Below, in pieces: positions 1 to 11,064 of a stretch of 64,000 nucleotides of DNA (its first letter is position 1; every line of letters begins with the position of its first letter). This stretch comes from Isochrysis galbana (lineage: Eukaryota > Haptophyta > Isochrysidales > Isochrysidaceae): positions 2,953,289 through 3,017,288 of the forward strand of contig CM030938.1 in NCBI GenBank assembly GCA_018136815.1, given 5' to 3'. Made by a program: the position numbers and the translations under genes. The notes under the pieces were generated by a model. That model was not told the DNA's origin. It made no database searches and worked only from the letters and a program-made list of their open reading frames with translations.

Positions 1-214
1 CAGGGCACCAAAATCTCGCGATAGGGGTTTCGTCGGCTCGCACCAAGATATCTCTAAAAAATTAGCTTATTGTTTTGGTCTTGCAAAGGGGGTCAGTCTC
101 TCAGTTGGGTTCTAGTATAATAAATTGGTTGCCGGTCTACGAGGCAGTGGGCCCCCTCCTCAACTGCGTTGCGGCGTGTTCATTCGCAGGGGGCCGCGCG
201 ACAGGCGGTGGCCT

Positions 215-496
215 CTCCCTCCTCTCGCGGCTCTCTCTCAGCTCTCTCTCCCTCCCTTTCCCCCCTCTCCCCCCCTGCCCCTCCCCCCCCTCCCCCCCTC
301 ATTCCTATCTCTCTCTCTCTCTATCTGCGCGTGTGTTTCTCTCGTGCGCTCGCTCGGGTCCGGACGGGGGAGGCGAAAGGGAGCGCACAGCGCTGCACGC
401 TCTCGCTCTCCCTCCCTCCATCCATCCATCCAGCTACCTCCCTTCCTCCCTCCCTCTCTTCGACCCCCACCCCCTCTCTTGTTGCCCTCTCGGTCC
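215..496 (+). promoter_or_regulatory. Pyrimidine-rich (CT) leader upstream of transportin
   Basis: Almost uninterrupted C/T sequence with several CTCTCT runs ends just before the transportin ATG at 497. Similar sense-strand pyrimidine tracts precede most other host gene starts in the window (CHCHD5, EGY-like, GST, TRPM-like, EF-hand, NhaA). A promoter or 5'UTR role is inferred from that recurrence. No TATA box was recognised. Bases 1-214 show no gene. Confidence 0.5.
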
Positions 497-3400
497 ATGT
501 CGGCAGAGGGCTCCGAGCCTTGGCAGCCGAGCGCCGAGGGGCTTAGCCAGCTGTTGCAGCTGCTCGTTTCATCGCAGTCGGCGGACAATCAGACGCACCG
601 CGCAATCCAGCAGCAACTCATCGCCTTCAATGCAATCCCCGAATTCAATAACTACCTCGTCTACATATTCTATGCTATGCGCGACCAGCCAGGCCCTGTG
701 CGTCAGATGGCGGGCCTCGTGCTCAAGAACAATGTGAAAGAGCGCTGGGACGAGCTGCAACCTTCGGTGCAGGCATATGTGAAGCAGGGGGTCCTGGAGT
801 GCATTGGCGTGCCAGAGTCCTTCCTGCGGCAGACGGCGGGCACATGCGTCACGACAATTGCCTACACCGCGGGGCTTGCTGCGTGGCCTGACCTCGTGCC
901 GACTCTTTTGGGGATGCTCAGCGGTTCAAATACCAATACGGATACCGCCGAGGGGGCTCTCGCCGCTCTCGCCAAGGTTTGCGAGGACTCGAGCGAAGCT
1001 CTTGCCACGCAACCCGCGTCGCAGCCGCTTTTGGTGCCGCTCATTGAGACAATACTGCCACTAGTGAACGCGGCGCACATGCCGTTGCGAAGGCGCGCAG
1101 CACTACTGCCCATTGTGCAAACCAAGAGGAATAATCCCTCGAGTAGTCCTCGTAGAGCCACCGCTAGCGCACAGGTCTCTGTATCCATTGCTCACGGCCT
1201 CCCCATGCGACTGCCCAGTTGGACCGCCTTGTGGTGCCCATCAGTCTCATCGCTGCCAGTGGCACGTCTCCCTTGTTCGCAGGCACGCTCTGGCTTGCAT
1301 CAATGCTTTCATTCCGCTTTGTCCCGAGCCACTGAATTCCCGCATGCCCGCATTGTTGGCCGCCTTGGATGCCGCCAAGACAGACGAAACGCCTGAAGTT
1401 CGACGTCTTGTTTGTCAGGTGTGTAATCGAAGCATGGCACGCTGATAATAGTGGAGCTGTTGCCCAGACGGGAGGCTAGAACTGCTAAGCCGATGCACCT
1501 ATCACCGACTCTCCTCTGACGGAGTGGCCGATTCGTCCGTCCCTACTAACCGAGCGCGTGGTGCAACGCGTTGTTGACTGGCACCGCCACCCTGCTTCCT
1601 CTAGGCTCTCGTGATGCTTCTTGATGTTGCAATTGAGAAGCTCGAACCTGTGATGCCGCAGCTGATCCCTTTCATGCTCTCCGCTACAGCGGACGCCGAC
1701 CCGCTTGTCGCGCTCGAAGCGTGCGAGTTTTGGTGAGAGGCATCGCGCAGACCCAACTCGCATTCAGTCCATTCTGAAATCTAGGTGGCTGTCAATTCGT
1801 TGCTCATGACGCCTGCATGCATTATGCCTCAGGTCTGCTATTTGCGAGACCAGATGTGCAAAGCAGGCATTGTCTCCATTCCTCTCACAGCTCGTTTCCC
1901 TCTTGCTTCGCGGGATGGTCTACCCACCTGATGAGATTGAGGAGCTGCTTGCCGCAGGAGAGGCCGATGCTCACGAGGCCGACCGGCCGGAAGACATTCG
2001 CCCACGCTTTCATCGATCAAAGCATGGGTCTGCGGGTGGGGGGGGGGCAGGGGATGCAACTGGTGCTGATGGTGCTGCTGACGGAGAAGATGAAGACGAC
2101 AACGAGGACGATGCAGGGGCCGAGGTTGCCGATTGGTCTTTGCGAAAGTGTTCCGCCTCCGGGCTCGATATTCTCGCGGGAACATTCGGCGCCGTGGTGC
2201 TTCCTTACCTTCTGCCAGAGCTACAGGTGAATTCACACCGGAGCCTTACGGGTAAATCACACATCTCTTCACCAATTTCGTTCCCATCATCATGGTCTCG
2301 CGGAGTAGACAAACACACGCAAACGAGCGGTCGCTAGTTTGTCTAGTGGCTCTGTGTTCCTCTCTACAACCAATGCTGTGATCAATCCTAGGAACGGACG
2401 CAGATAAGTCTCATGATCGCCCTCCTTTTTTTTCTAGGCGCGCCTATCCTCGGAAGAGTGGCCACAACGGGAGGCTGCGATACTCGCTCTGGGTGCTGTC
2501 GCTGACGGCTGCGAGGAAGCACTCGCCCCCTACCTACCTCAGCTCTTTCCGTGGCTGATTGCGACGCTTGATCACCCCGTCAGCCTCGTCCGAGCGATTA
2601 CCTGCTGGTAGCACTCACGCCTCGGCCCAAGGAGTGTCCTCTTCGGCAAGTGGACCGCCTCAATTGGTGGCCAGCACAACGCCTTGATCTCACATTGTCA
2701 CGTTAGCCAATCCTGAGGTGCAATCACCCTCTACTCAGGACTCTTTCCCGTTACTCACGGTGGTTGGTGGAGCAGCGCGACGCAGCTTCATTCCTTGAAC
2801 CCCTCGTCAAAGGTTTGCTTTCCAAAGTGCTCGATCATAACAAGAAGGTGCGCCTCTAAGATCCTTCATGTGCCATGTAAAAGCACATTATCCTGCCGGT
2901 GTTCAACCAAACGGTGGGTTAGGCGTATGAATCTAAATTCATCTCGCACGCTCTCTTCGCCCCCTCAATGCTCCCGTTCGTGCTCTACCCATCACAGGTC
3001 CAAGAGGCTGCTTGCTCTGCCTTCGCAACCCTCGAGGAAGAGGCACAGCTCTTGCTCACACCGATGCTCGACGATATCCTCAGCGCCTTGATGACAGCTT
3101 ACCAAAGGTGGCTTTAATATCTACCGCCGGCAATCTTTCTCGTGTAGCTGGATGCTCGTGTAGCTGGATGGCCTGTACACCTTTGCTGTCTCTTGACCCG
3201 GCTCCTTGACGCCTACAACGTTGTTGGCTGCTCCGGTAGGTATCAGGCCAAGAATCTCCTCGTGCTGTACGACGCCATTGGCACACTAGCTGATGCGGTC
3301 GGTGCGGAGTTATGTCAGGTCCGCTGCGGACGCCCATATTTCTTTCTCACGTCTGTCCGTGGCGCACGCTTCACAAGACAACTCGCTTCCTCAGCCACTT

Positions 3401-5120
3401 TCGCTCGCGGGCGATTCCCTCACTCGGAGTGCACTTCAAGCACGGAATCATTCAAGGCCTTTTGGTGATATCACCTAGGTTGTGCCGTGGTGTCGCTGCG
3501 ATTGCACAGCAACTCACAAGGCATCATGTTATCTCCGAGATTCACGATATATTGCGTCACTGACGCTTCCGCTCCTTCAAATGCCATCAGCAACGACACA
3601 TCGAAACTCTAGTTCCCCCCCTTCTTTCACGATGGTCGACCATCCCCGATGACGATCGGGCGGCCTTTCCTCTCCTCGAGTGCCTCACTTCAATTGCAAA
3701 TGCTCTAGGGCTTGGATTTCAGCCCTACGCTGCACCCACCTACGAGCGCTGTTTGCGCATCGTTAAGGGTGTCCTTGCCGCAGGTAAAACTGCGCTGCAA
3801 CATCGGAGTCTCGTCCAAGCATTCATATGCTCGGCCCAAGCGTGATGGTAGGGCGTATCTTAGGACCTCGTGCATAGTGTCAACCCACATTCGTTTGCCT
3901 CACGGTCCGGGGATCGGCCATTGTGTCACATACTCTTCGATTCTCCGGTGCTGATGCCACAATCACGCTGTTTGCCGTCTGCTTTTCCCGCCGCTCCTCA
4001 GACGTTGCAGCAGACACATGCGCTAACACTGAACCGCCCGACCGAGACTTTCTTGTTTGCGCTCTCGACCTGCTTTCTGGTCTTGTAGAGGGGATGGGAC
4101 AAAGTTTGGAACCGCTCATCGGGGCGTCTGAATTGCCTGCGCTACTTCTCGCATGCATGAGACAGCACGCGCCAGATGTGAGGCAATCCGCGTTTGCTCT
4201 CGTCGGGGACCTGGCCAAGGTAAGCGGAATGGCGTGAGGTGTCGGAAGTGGAACGCCTCGGATAGATTAGCCGCCACCCACTTCACTCTTCCTCAATTTC
4301 ACACATGCTGCCTCTCATTCGATCTCGCCGTTCACTGTTCGTAGTCTTGTCTCAACCCCTTCATTCCCGTTCTTGAAGAAGCACTCGGAATTCTTACCAA
4401 AGCTCTGGACCCCGAGTTCACATCCGTCTGCAACAACGCGTCGTGGGCTATTGGCGAGGTGACGCTATCCGTAGCTCCCTTGATGCCGTTTACTTAGCCA
4501 ACCCCGCATGCGCGACTTGCCATGGACCGACGTACTGCCATTCGACGATGCAGCTCACTCTTCTCTTTAAGCCTTGGTTTATCGCACCGGAGGCGCCGGC
4601 ATTTCATCATCCTAATGCGTGCTGGTCATTTGCCCAACCCCAGGTGACGGTGAAAGTCGGTAGCTCCATTGCGCCATACGTGCCCACAATTCTGCAGCAC
4701 CTCATTCTCATCGTCTCGCGACCGGCGCACGAGGTGCCGCGCGCTCTCATCGAGAATACGGCGATTACTATCGGGAGGCTTGGCATGGCGGCGCCACAGG
4801 CGGTCGCACCTCTCTTGGAGACATTTGCACACCCGTGGCTAAGAGCACTTCGTCACATACGTGACGATATCGAGAAGGAGCACGCTTTTCAGGGGCTCAT
4901 CCAAATTGTTCAGCTTAATCCTGATGGGATGATGGGGTCACTTCCGGCTCTTTTTGCGGCCATAGGCTCATGGGATGCAATACCGCCGCCTCTAGCTCCA
5001 ACACTGACATCTATTGCCCAAGCTTACAAGAGACAAGTCCCAGCGGAGTCATGGGCCTCCTTCTTCTCCTCTTTTCCTGAGTCTCTGCAGCGTAAGCTTT
5101 CAGAACGTCATGGGATTTGA
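497..5120 (+). CDS. TNPO1: Transportin-1 / karyopherin beta-2 nuclear import receptor, 12 exons
   Basis: Importin-beta family HEAT-repeat receptor that carries PY-NLS cargo into the nucleus and releases it on Ran-GTP. Exons read by homology and phase: 497-1092, 1283-1418, 1605-1732, 1833-2226, 2438-2607, 2739-2847, 2998-3107, 3240-3318, 3591-3783, 4011-4219, 4345-4458, 4644-5120. They sum to 905 codons (904 aa; animal transportin-1 is about 900). Diagnostic blocks are FNNYLVYIF and [12 protein letters not shown] (exon 1), [10 protein letters not shown] followed by the acidic loop and DWSLRKCSA (exon 4), [17 protein letters not shown] (exon 8), [15 protein letters not shown] (exon 10), [12 protein letters not shown] (exon 11) and [11 protein letters not shown] (exon 12). 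Intron 1 has a GC donor: only that junction gives the conserved [11 protein letters not shown] in phase. The exon 10 start could be 4002 instead of 4011; both keep frame. Confidence 0.95.
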
Positions 5121-5757
5121 TGACTCAGAGGCCGTGCAGCGAAAGGCCACATTGTTGGTTCATTCCCGTCCAAGCAAATCGGCAGGCATTCCCGGGGTTG
5201 GTTAGTCCCAATGAGTTCGAACGTGCACCTTCTTCGGGAACACACGACTAGATGCCATCATGCGGCGAATGTGGGGTTCATTGACCTATGCCTTACATAG
5301 CTGTAGACGGATGCGATAGTCGAAGATGCTGTCTAATTGCGCCTGAGGCATCCATACGGTCGAGCAAGTTTACGACGACCACCAAGCGATTTGGTGTGCA
5401 TCTCTCTTGCTCTCCGCTTCGGTCTTGAGGATCGAAGACTGGACCCGGAAAATCCCGGCCAACCGATAAATTTCTCGAGCAAGACTGCGCGACTCAACCG
5501 CGACGTGGAGAAAGAGGATCGCATGTTGTGCGGTAGCTATGCTGTGCGCTTGTCCGTTGCATCAATGTGACGTGCTATGTGTTCGCACCGACCGGAACTG
5601 CAAAACCGATATGCTCTTTCGTCTAGTTACTAAAAGGAAAAGACCGAAGATTAGGGGCTAACACCTATCGAATAAAAGAAAGCATTCTGAACCGTTCTCG
5701 CCGCCTCGCACGCGGGCTTGCCTACACCTAGACCCACTACTACTCTTACTCTGACGC
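5121..5757. other. Transportin 3' flank, no gene seen
   Basis: Moderate-GC sequence after the transportin stop. Short ORFs in both strands have no recognisable family or splice structure. A fragment near 5640 resembles the tail motif of LINE family B (CTGAAGATTCGGGGCT-like). Confidence 0.4.
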
Positions 5758-5761
5758 ACGC

Positions 5762-6230
5762 AACTAAGATTATGCTTGGTTCTCCCATGGGGGGGGGGGG
5801 GGGGCACGAGCCTCCCCCTCTCTCCACTCTCCACTCCTTCCCTGCTGGGGGGGGGGGGACCACCCATCCTCCTGGCATGCCTTATGGCTTGCCAGGAGCA
5901 GACTTCCCTGCTGACCCACTCTCTTCCCCACAGGCTCGCCCGGTTTGCTCGCCCTGGCCAGTCGTGGCCCGCTCATTGCTCCATCCCCTCCCCCCAACTA
6001 AGTTTATACTTAGTTCGCCCATGGGGGGGCACGAGCCCCCCTCTCTCTCCACTCCTCCCCTGCCATGGGGGAGGAACCACCCACTCTCCTGGCACGCCTG
6101 ATGGCTTGCCAGGAGCACACAGCTCTGCTGACCCATTCTTCTCCCCACAGGCCCGCCTGACTCGCCCGCCCTGGCCCGTCGTGGCCTGCCCATCTCTCTG
6201 ACCAGCCCCTCCTCCCCCTGGGCCCCCCTG
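5762..6230 (+). repeat. Two tandem ~235-bp units, each opening with a hairpin and ATGGGG
   Basis: Unit 1 (5762-5995) and unit 2 (from 5996) align along most of their length. Each starts with an AACTAAG...CTTRGTT hairpin, then a short spacer, ATGGGGGG and GCACGAGCC, and ends with a CCCCACAGGC block. Unit 2 has the perfect palindrome AACTAAGTTTATACTTAGTT. The same hairpin forms the exact 5' end of the LINE-A copy at 27.8-30.4 kb, so these look like LINE 5' ends or a derivative of them. Confidence 0.6.
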
Positions 6231-6429
6231 ATCAGGACCCCCCAGCCAGCTCCTGTCGACCTGCGGGGGCGCGGAGCGCCAGCGAGGGAGAGGCAGGAGG
6301 GGCCAGGGAGGTGTCGTTCCGTCAATTGTGGGACATCAGTCGAATTGAGCAATCAATGTCCACAGTTGTATTGTAGCCGTTTAAAATTAGATCGGTTTAA
6401 AATTATCATAGAGACGCCGTCAAAAGGAG

Positions 6430-6720
6430 CACCTGGGTGCACGCCGTGCATGGGCACGGCGCGATGTGCATCGGTCCCCCCGCGGATACGCCGTGCGTGC
6501 GCATGTCAACTCGTTCCCTCTGTGTACCCCCTGCGGCCCACAACTACGTAAACTGGCCGTATAAGAGATGTTTCGTTACGCAGCACCTGTGATGACTTGC
6601 AATCACAGTGTGCACGCCGTGCGTGGGCACGGCGCGATGTGCACCGGCGCCCCCCCCGCGGGGGCGCCGTGCGTGCGCATAGCAACTTCCAGGAAGGTGC
6701 ACGCCGTGCGTTCACTCTTT
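6430..6720. repeat. GC-rich direct repeats with internal inverted GCACGCCGTGC motifs
   Basis: A unit of about 75 bp beginning GTGCACGCCGTGC and ending near GCCGTGCGTGCGCAT occurs at about 6433-6510 and 6608-6685, with a partial third start at 6698. Just downstream, GCGGGACTTCTACCGTCCCC (about 6752) and its variant (about 6829) form another direct pair. They lie in what would be intron or 3' flank of the minus-strand LRR gene. Confidence 0.5.
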
Positions 6721-6889
6721 CCGCGGGGGAACTCTGGGCGCGGAGGACGGAAGGTGCGGGACTTCTACCGTCCCCGCTCTGACACTTGTGACTTCCAATA
6801 CCCCCCCCCTCCTCCGCGCCAAAAGGCGCGGGACTTCGACCGTCCCCATTGTGACTGCCCCCCCCCCTACACTTCACTGGGCTTTTCAC

Positions 6890-7200
6890 AACCACCGCGC
6901 GCAGCGCGATGCAGTGCTCGAAGCAGCGCTGTGGCACCACGCGCAGCGCGCGCGGCAGCACGGCCGACGTGAGCGCCGCGCACTGCGCAAAGGCGTCCTC
7001 CCCGAGCTGCCTCACGCTCGCCGGGAGCGCCGCCGCGCGCACCATGCAGGTGATGGCGGTGTTTTCGATGAATCGATACTTGCGCGCCACTGCAAAGAGG
7101 AGGTGCTGTGCGTCCTGCAGATCTACCTTTGGCTTGCCATCGGCCGTCGTATCGAGCGACGGGTTTGCTTGCGCTTGTCGCCTATTGGCGCGGAGAGCCA
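6890..7200 (-). CDS. BspA-like leucine-rich repeat protein, exon fragment
   Basis: Minus-strand open frame with LRR_5 (BspA/TpLRR) repeats: LPASVRQLGEDAFAQC then LPRALRVVPQRCFEHC, each with the F..C..L pattern. It is preceded by a helical stretch containing LLFAVARKYRFIENTAI. The frame can end at a GTGAAA donor (exon end 6890). Upstream an in-frame stop lies near 7215, so an acceptor must fall near 7200-7215. Only this exon is visible. BspA-LRR proteins are common, expanded surface or cytoplasmic proteins in protists; function unknown. A second fragment of the same type lies at 41.7-42.0 kb. Confidence 0.5.
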
Positions 7201-7341
7201 GCCAATGCTCTCACAGCTGAGGAAGCTCAAGGTGCAGGTTACTCTGCTGTGATCACGATGCAATTGAGTGTGTGTGTGCGGGGGGGGGGGAGGGGGGTCG
7301 GAGAGGGGGGTCGAATACTCTAGTAAATATAACATGTATAT

Positions 7342-7530
7342 ATGCGGGGGGTAATTTCCCCCCGCATGCACTGGGGGGAGGACAAGTACCGAGGGGGGGG
7401 GGCAATGCCTCTCCCCCCGGTACCACGCGGACACCTGGCTCGTCAGGCATGGCGGGAGTCCGGGGCTGAAAAGTTGTGTCCAAATAGCTAGTGGGGTTGG
7501 CTAGAATATAACATTAATAATTTAATTTAA
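7342..7530 (+). repeat. Repeat R, copy 1
   Basis: Begins with a 10-bp perfect inverted repeat, ATGCGGGGGG / CCCCCCGCAT (7342-7351, 7358-7367). It continues through GGACACCTGGCTCGTCAGGC and AAAAGTTGTGTCC to GGTTGGCTAGAATATAACAT. The same sequence appears inverted at 13145-13400 and direct at 44600-45040. This copy lacks the small TIR insertion present at 44727-44909. Confidence 0.65.
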
Positions 7531-7555
7531 TTCCATCCCCTCCCCCCTCCCCCCC

Positions 7556-8235
7556 CAAAAAAAAGATCTGAAGATTCAGGGCTACACACCTATTGCTAGA
7601 CAGCGAATACTACTTTTGTCACTGCACATCAGACACCGCCCTTAACTCCCTTCCCTCCGCCCCTTCGCCTTCCCCCCCTCATTCCTTTGTCTTTGGTGTC
7701 GGGGGTGCGGCCCTGGTACACTACCAAGGGCCCGGTTTCAGGTGCGAGGTCCGGGCAGGCCTTTTGGATTTGTGTTGTTGGTTGAGGCGGGCATCTTGTG
7801 CCGTGGTCGCCTCAAAGTTGTTGTATCGGCGTGTTCTTCGCCGGTGTTAGCCACTTGGGTGCACAAAGAGTCTGTCTATAATACCTGCTTGCTCGCGTGG
7901 CTTGTCCGGCGCGCTTGGGTGTCGGGCCAGTGTGTCTAGGGCGTCGAAGATGTTTGTTAATCGCTTAATCGCAGGCATTCTCCCAAATGTGTGGAGGACT
8001 CGTCGGTTGTCTTGCAGAAGCGGCATGCCACCAGCAGAGCCTCCAGGCTCCAGGGTCGCCAGAGGGCAGCTGGAGGCCTGCCGCAGGCACGCCCTCGCGC
8101 GTGCCGCAGGAGAGGGGAGAGCGCGCGCGGAGAAGGGGGTGGGCGTGAGCAAGAGCTCCGCCCACCGAAAAATAGGTAAGTCCCGCGCCTGTTTACGGGA
8201 TAAGTCGGGGCCGAGACCGCCGCCAACCGCCAACC
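7556..8235 (-). mobile_element. LINE family B, 5'-truncated 3' end with zinc knuckle
   Basis: On the minus strand this holds the end of a non-LTR retrotransposon ORF2. A knuckle CRFCKTTDESSTHLGEC (C-x2-C-x8-H-x3-C) is followed, after a frame change, by LDTLARHPSAPDKPRE and IIDRLFVHPSG. Then comes the family-B 3'UTR and the tail motif GAATCTTCAGATC followed by a T-run at about 7557-7570. The equivalent block in the copy at 10.2-13.1 kb reads CRICGAANESSLHLGEC and IIDNLFIYPKG. The frame change and truncation mark it as dead. Confidence 0.7.
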
Positions 8236-8421
8236 CGGTAGCAGGCGTAAGAGGAAGGGGGAAACAGATCACCGGGGGGGGGGAGGGGGAGGGGGGGGGG
8301 GGGGAGCACCGGACCATATCTAAACCCTTCACCCCTATCTATTCCCCTAGTAGTGCACAGGGGGAGTCGCCTGATGGCGGGGGGGGGAGGGGAAGGGACG
8401 GGGGAGTGGGGGTGTAGAAAG

Positions 8422-9183
8422 TTTGCGGCGTGAAAGTAGAAAAAAATCTTCTTAAAAATCTCCGCTACATACGCGGCGTGAGGCAGTGTGCTTGTGTACC
8501 TCCCTACTACCCACCTTTACCCCTTACAACCCTCTCCCCCTTTCCCAGTTCCCTCTTTAGCGGAGAAGCTGGTTCCGGGGAGGCCGCGCGCGCTGCTTCG
8601 GCCAGGAGTTGGAGAGAAGGGGGCGGGAGACTGTGGCTCCTCCTTTGCTTTAACGTCGGCTTGCACTTCCTTTCCTTAGGTCTTATATCTCGTTAGATCT
8701 TTTTATGATACCCGCTGAAGTTCCTATTAAAGAGGTTCAGCTACCCTAAGTGATGCGTGTCGTATATCCAGACCTCTCGCCGCCTGCAGGAGGTCTTTCG
8801 ATGTTTCTAGGTTGAAATCTTTGTCCACCGTGTAAAGAGGGCTTATCATCTTCCGAATATGCTTGTTGTTAGGGGCGTGTAGCCCCAATTTGCGGCGTGA
8901 AAGTAGAAAGTAGTGAGTCCATAGCATCGTGTGCGGTGTTAATATTATACCATTTTTTTACTCTCACACATGCGTGCTCTACAACCCCCCCCCCCCCCCC
9001 CCAATTTCCACAAACTTCTCCGCGCAATTCTAACCCCAACTATTTCTACGTTTCCGCTCCTATTTGTGTTCTATCTCTTCGGGGTCTTGTTGAAGAAGTA
9101 TCCCTCCACTTTCATCGTAAAATTGCGTCTCTCTCTCTCTTCCCTCTCCTGTCCTCCTCAATTATCCTCGATCTCTCATGGAC
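8422..9183. other. Repeat-bearing spacer downstream of CHCHD5
   Basis: The string TTTGCGGCGTGAAAGTAGAAA occurs near 8422 and 8891. The block 8470-8650 (a GGCGTGAG stretch to GGCCAGGAGTTGGAGAGAAGG) has a diverged partner at 15610-15850. A short AT-richer minus ORF (8727-8927) has no recognisable family. A poly-C run sits at about 8985-9002. Confidence 0.45.
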
Positions 9184-9725
9184 CTATGTTCTATCTTGCT
9201 TAGCCTTCAACTGTTCTGATACGATTCTTTGCGCCTCTGGGCCTTCTGTGCACTGCCACAGTCCTTCAAGCTTGCCAGCGCAAGTGTGGGGCCTCGCAGG
9301 GTTTGCCTTAAGGCAACGTTCATATTGATCAATTTGCTCCTTGCAGCGGTCTTTGATGGCTTCGACCAGCGTTGAGCTGAAGCAGCAGACAAAACATTCA
9401 GTTAGAGAGAGTGAGAGACATTTGACTCGGGATCAGTTGGCATATGGTCTTGTAGAAGCACTTACTGTTTCGATGCGCAGGCATTCAGCTGGGTTTTCAG
9501 CTCAGCACAATCAACTAGCCACGTGCTGCCGTGCCCATCCACGCACTTGCCATAGGACTCAAGCTCTGCAATCAGTAGAGCGGCACGGCTCAGAGGATGG
9601 GTGTACGATGGATTCAAGATGAGTGAAGATACGTCGCGGGCGGCGCAGGACGAGTGCTGTACAGGGCGCCTGCCAGACATGCCTGTGAAGCAGTGCTTCT
9701 CAACCTCGCGCAACGCGGCCTGCAT
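9184..9725 (-). CDS. CHCHD5: CHCHD5-like twin CX9C protein, three exons
   Basis: Small coiled-coil-helix-coiled-coil-helix protein imported into the mitochondrial intermembrane space by the Mia40 disulfide relay. Exons (minus): 9725-9683, 9565-9466, 9376-9184, giving 111 aa (human CHCHD5 is 110). It starts MQAALREVEKHC like the human protein. The second half carries CKEQIDQYERC and CAGKLEGLWQC, both exact C-x9-C; the first half has GKCVDGHGSTWLVDC and LNAC. Intron 1 (9682-9566) uses a GC donor and TTGCAG acceptor. It is 117 nt, a multiple of three with no stop, so retention would insert 39 residues between two conserved segments. Intron 2 is GTAAGT...TTCAG. A CT-rich tract on the sense strand lies about 300 bp upstream (10016-10068). 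Confidence 0.9.
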
Positions 9726-10015
9726 GGCCCAGAATGATCACACACAGCCTAGCTGAAGGGTGAGAGACGGCGGGAGAGGAGTTAAGGAGTCGGGCTGCAG
9801 CATGCATCGAGCACGCCTCTTCTTCACGTTCGTGCTCCGCCGTATGAAGGGAACTGCCTCCCTCCCGCTGCCACTAGCGCTCACCCGAAAACAACGTTGT
9901 TGGAAGCCTTGCCTTCTTCTCGGGTCGGTCGACCGACCGACACGAGAGAGTGTGTGCGAAGAGGAAGCAGGAGGAGAGAGCCGGAGAGTGGGGGTGGGCG
10001 GGTGGGGGGTGCGAT

Positions 10016-10068
10016 GGAGGGAGAGAGGGAGAGAGGGAGAGCGAGAGAGAGAAGGAGAGAAAGAAGCT
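10016..10068 (-). promoter_or_regulatory. CT-rich tract upstream of CHCHD5
   Basis: GAGAGAG-rich on the plus strand, hence pyrimidine-rich in the sense of the minus-strand CHCHD5 gene, about 290-345 bp before its ATG. It matches the tract seen before other genes. The promoter role is inferred. The remainder of 9726-10220 shows no gene. Confidence 0.35.
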
Positions 10069-11064
10069 TCGATTTTTATAATTTAGTCTCTCATCGTATT
10101 TAGTCCGTGGTGAGATCTCTCTCTGCCTGAAAGAGTTTTGTAGTAGAGTGCCGCTCTTAGTCTCGTGGGGATTGAATTGCGTCCTCACGTGTGCACGTGT
10201 GTCTCGATCCTTCGCCGTCGCTAGAAAAAAAAACATCTGAAGATTCGGGGCTATACACCTACTGTCTACAGGACTCACCCTCTCTATTTCCATCGCCCTT
10301 ATCTCCCCTCCCTCCACCTCCTCCCCTGCCCCCCTTCTTTCCTTTTTCTTTGGTTTCCGGGGTTCGACCTCGGTGCACTACCTGAGGTCTGGTTTGGAGT
10401 GTGGGGTCGGGGCAGGCCTTCTGGTATGGTCACTCACATGTAACGTCCTCACGGCCGTGTTTGGGTGTGGGGATCCCGTCTATGTCACATTGCCTCTAGT
10501 GGTGCCCGTTCCCGTTGTCTGCATCAGTGTTTTATACGCCCTCTTCGCTGCACACCTCTGTCTCTTGGATAGCGTGTGCGATCCCAAGTTTTGCGGCCAG
10601 CTCGGCTAGCTCCTCGCTGGGTTTGAGCCCACCTTTGCCGCTTATGTGAAATATGGGCCTTAAGCCTTAAGTCGCCCATATCTATTCTTTTCTTAGGTTG
10701 TCTTCCCATGCCCGCTTGGGCCGTTCGCGCTGAGTCGGTTTCATATGCGAATAATAGTGCTTTACACAAGGTAGTGTATCTCTCTATTATTCTTATGAGT
10801 ATTGATTCTTCCGAGTAGGCTATGTTCTCATAGTGAATCCTATAGAAGTCCGTCATGATGTACCTCCATGCTAACAGGTATAGAGTGTATATCGCTTTTG
10901 GGGCGTCTCCCTTTGGGTATATGAAAAGGTTGTCTATAATGACTTCCTCTCTGTTTCTATCGGCGTCGGGCGAGAACCTCGCAATTTTGTTCAGCGTGCC
11001 CAGTATACCGGTTATTCTGGGGCATTCGCCCAGATGCAACGAGGATTCGTTTGCCGCTCCACAT

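Noticed and set aside
8727-8927. 66-residue minus ORF as a gene
   Set aside because: No family signal, no splice or leader context, and it lies among dispersed repeats.
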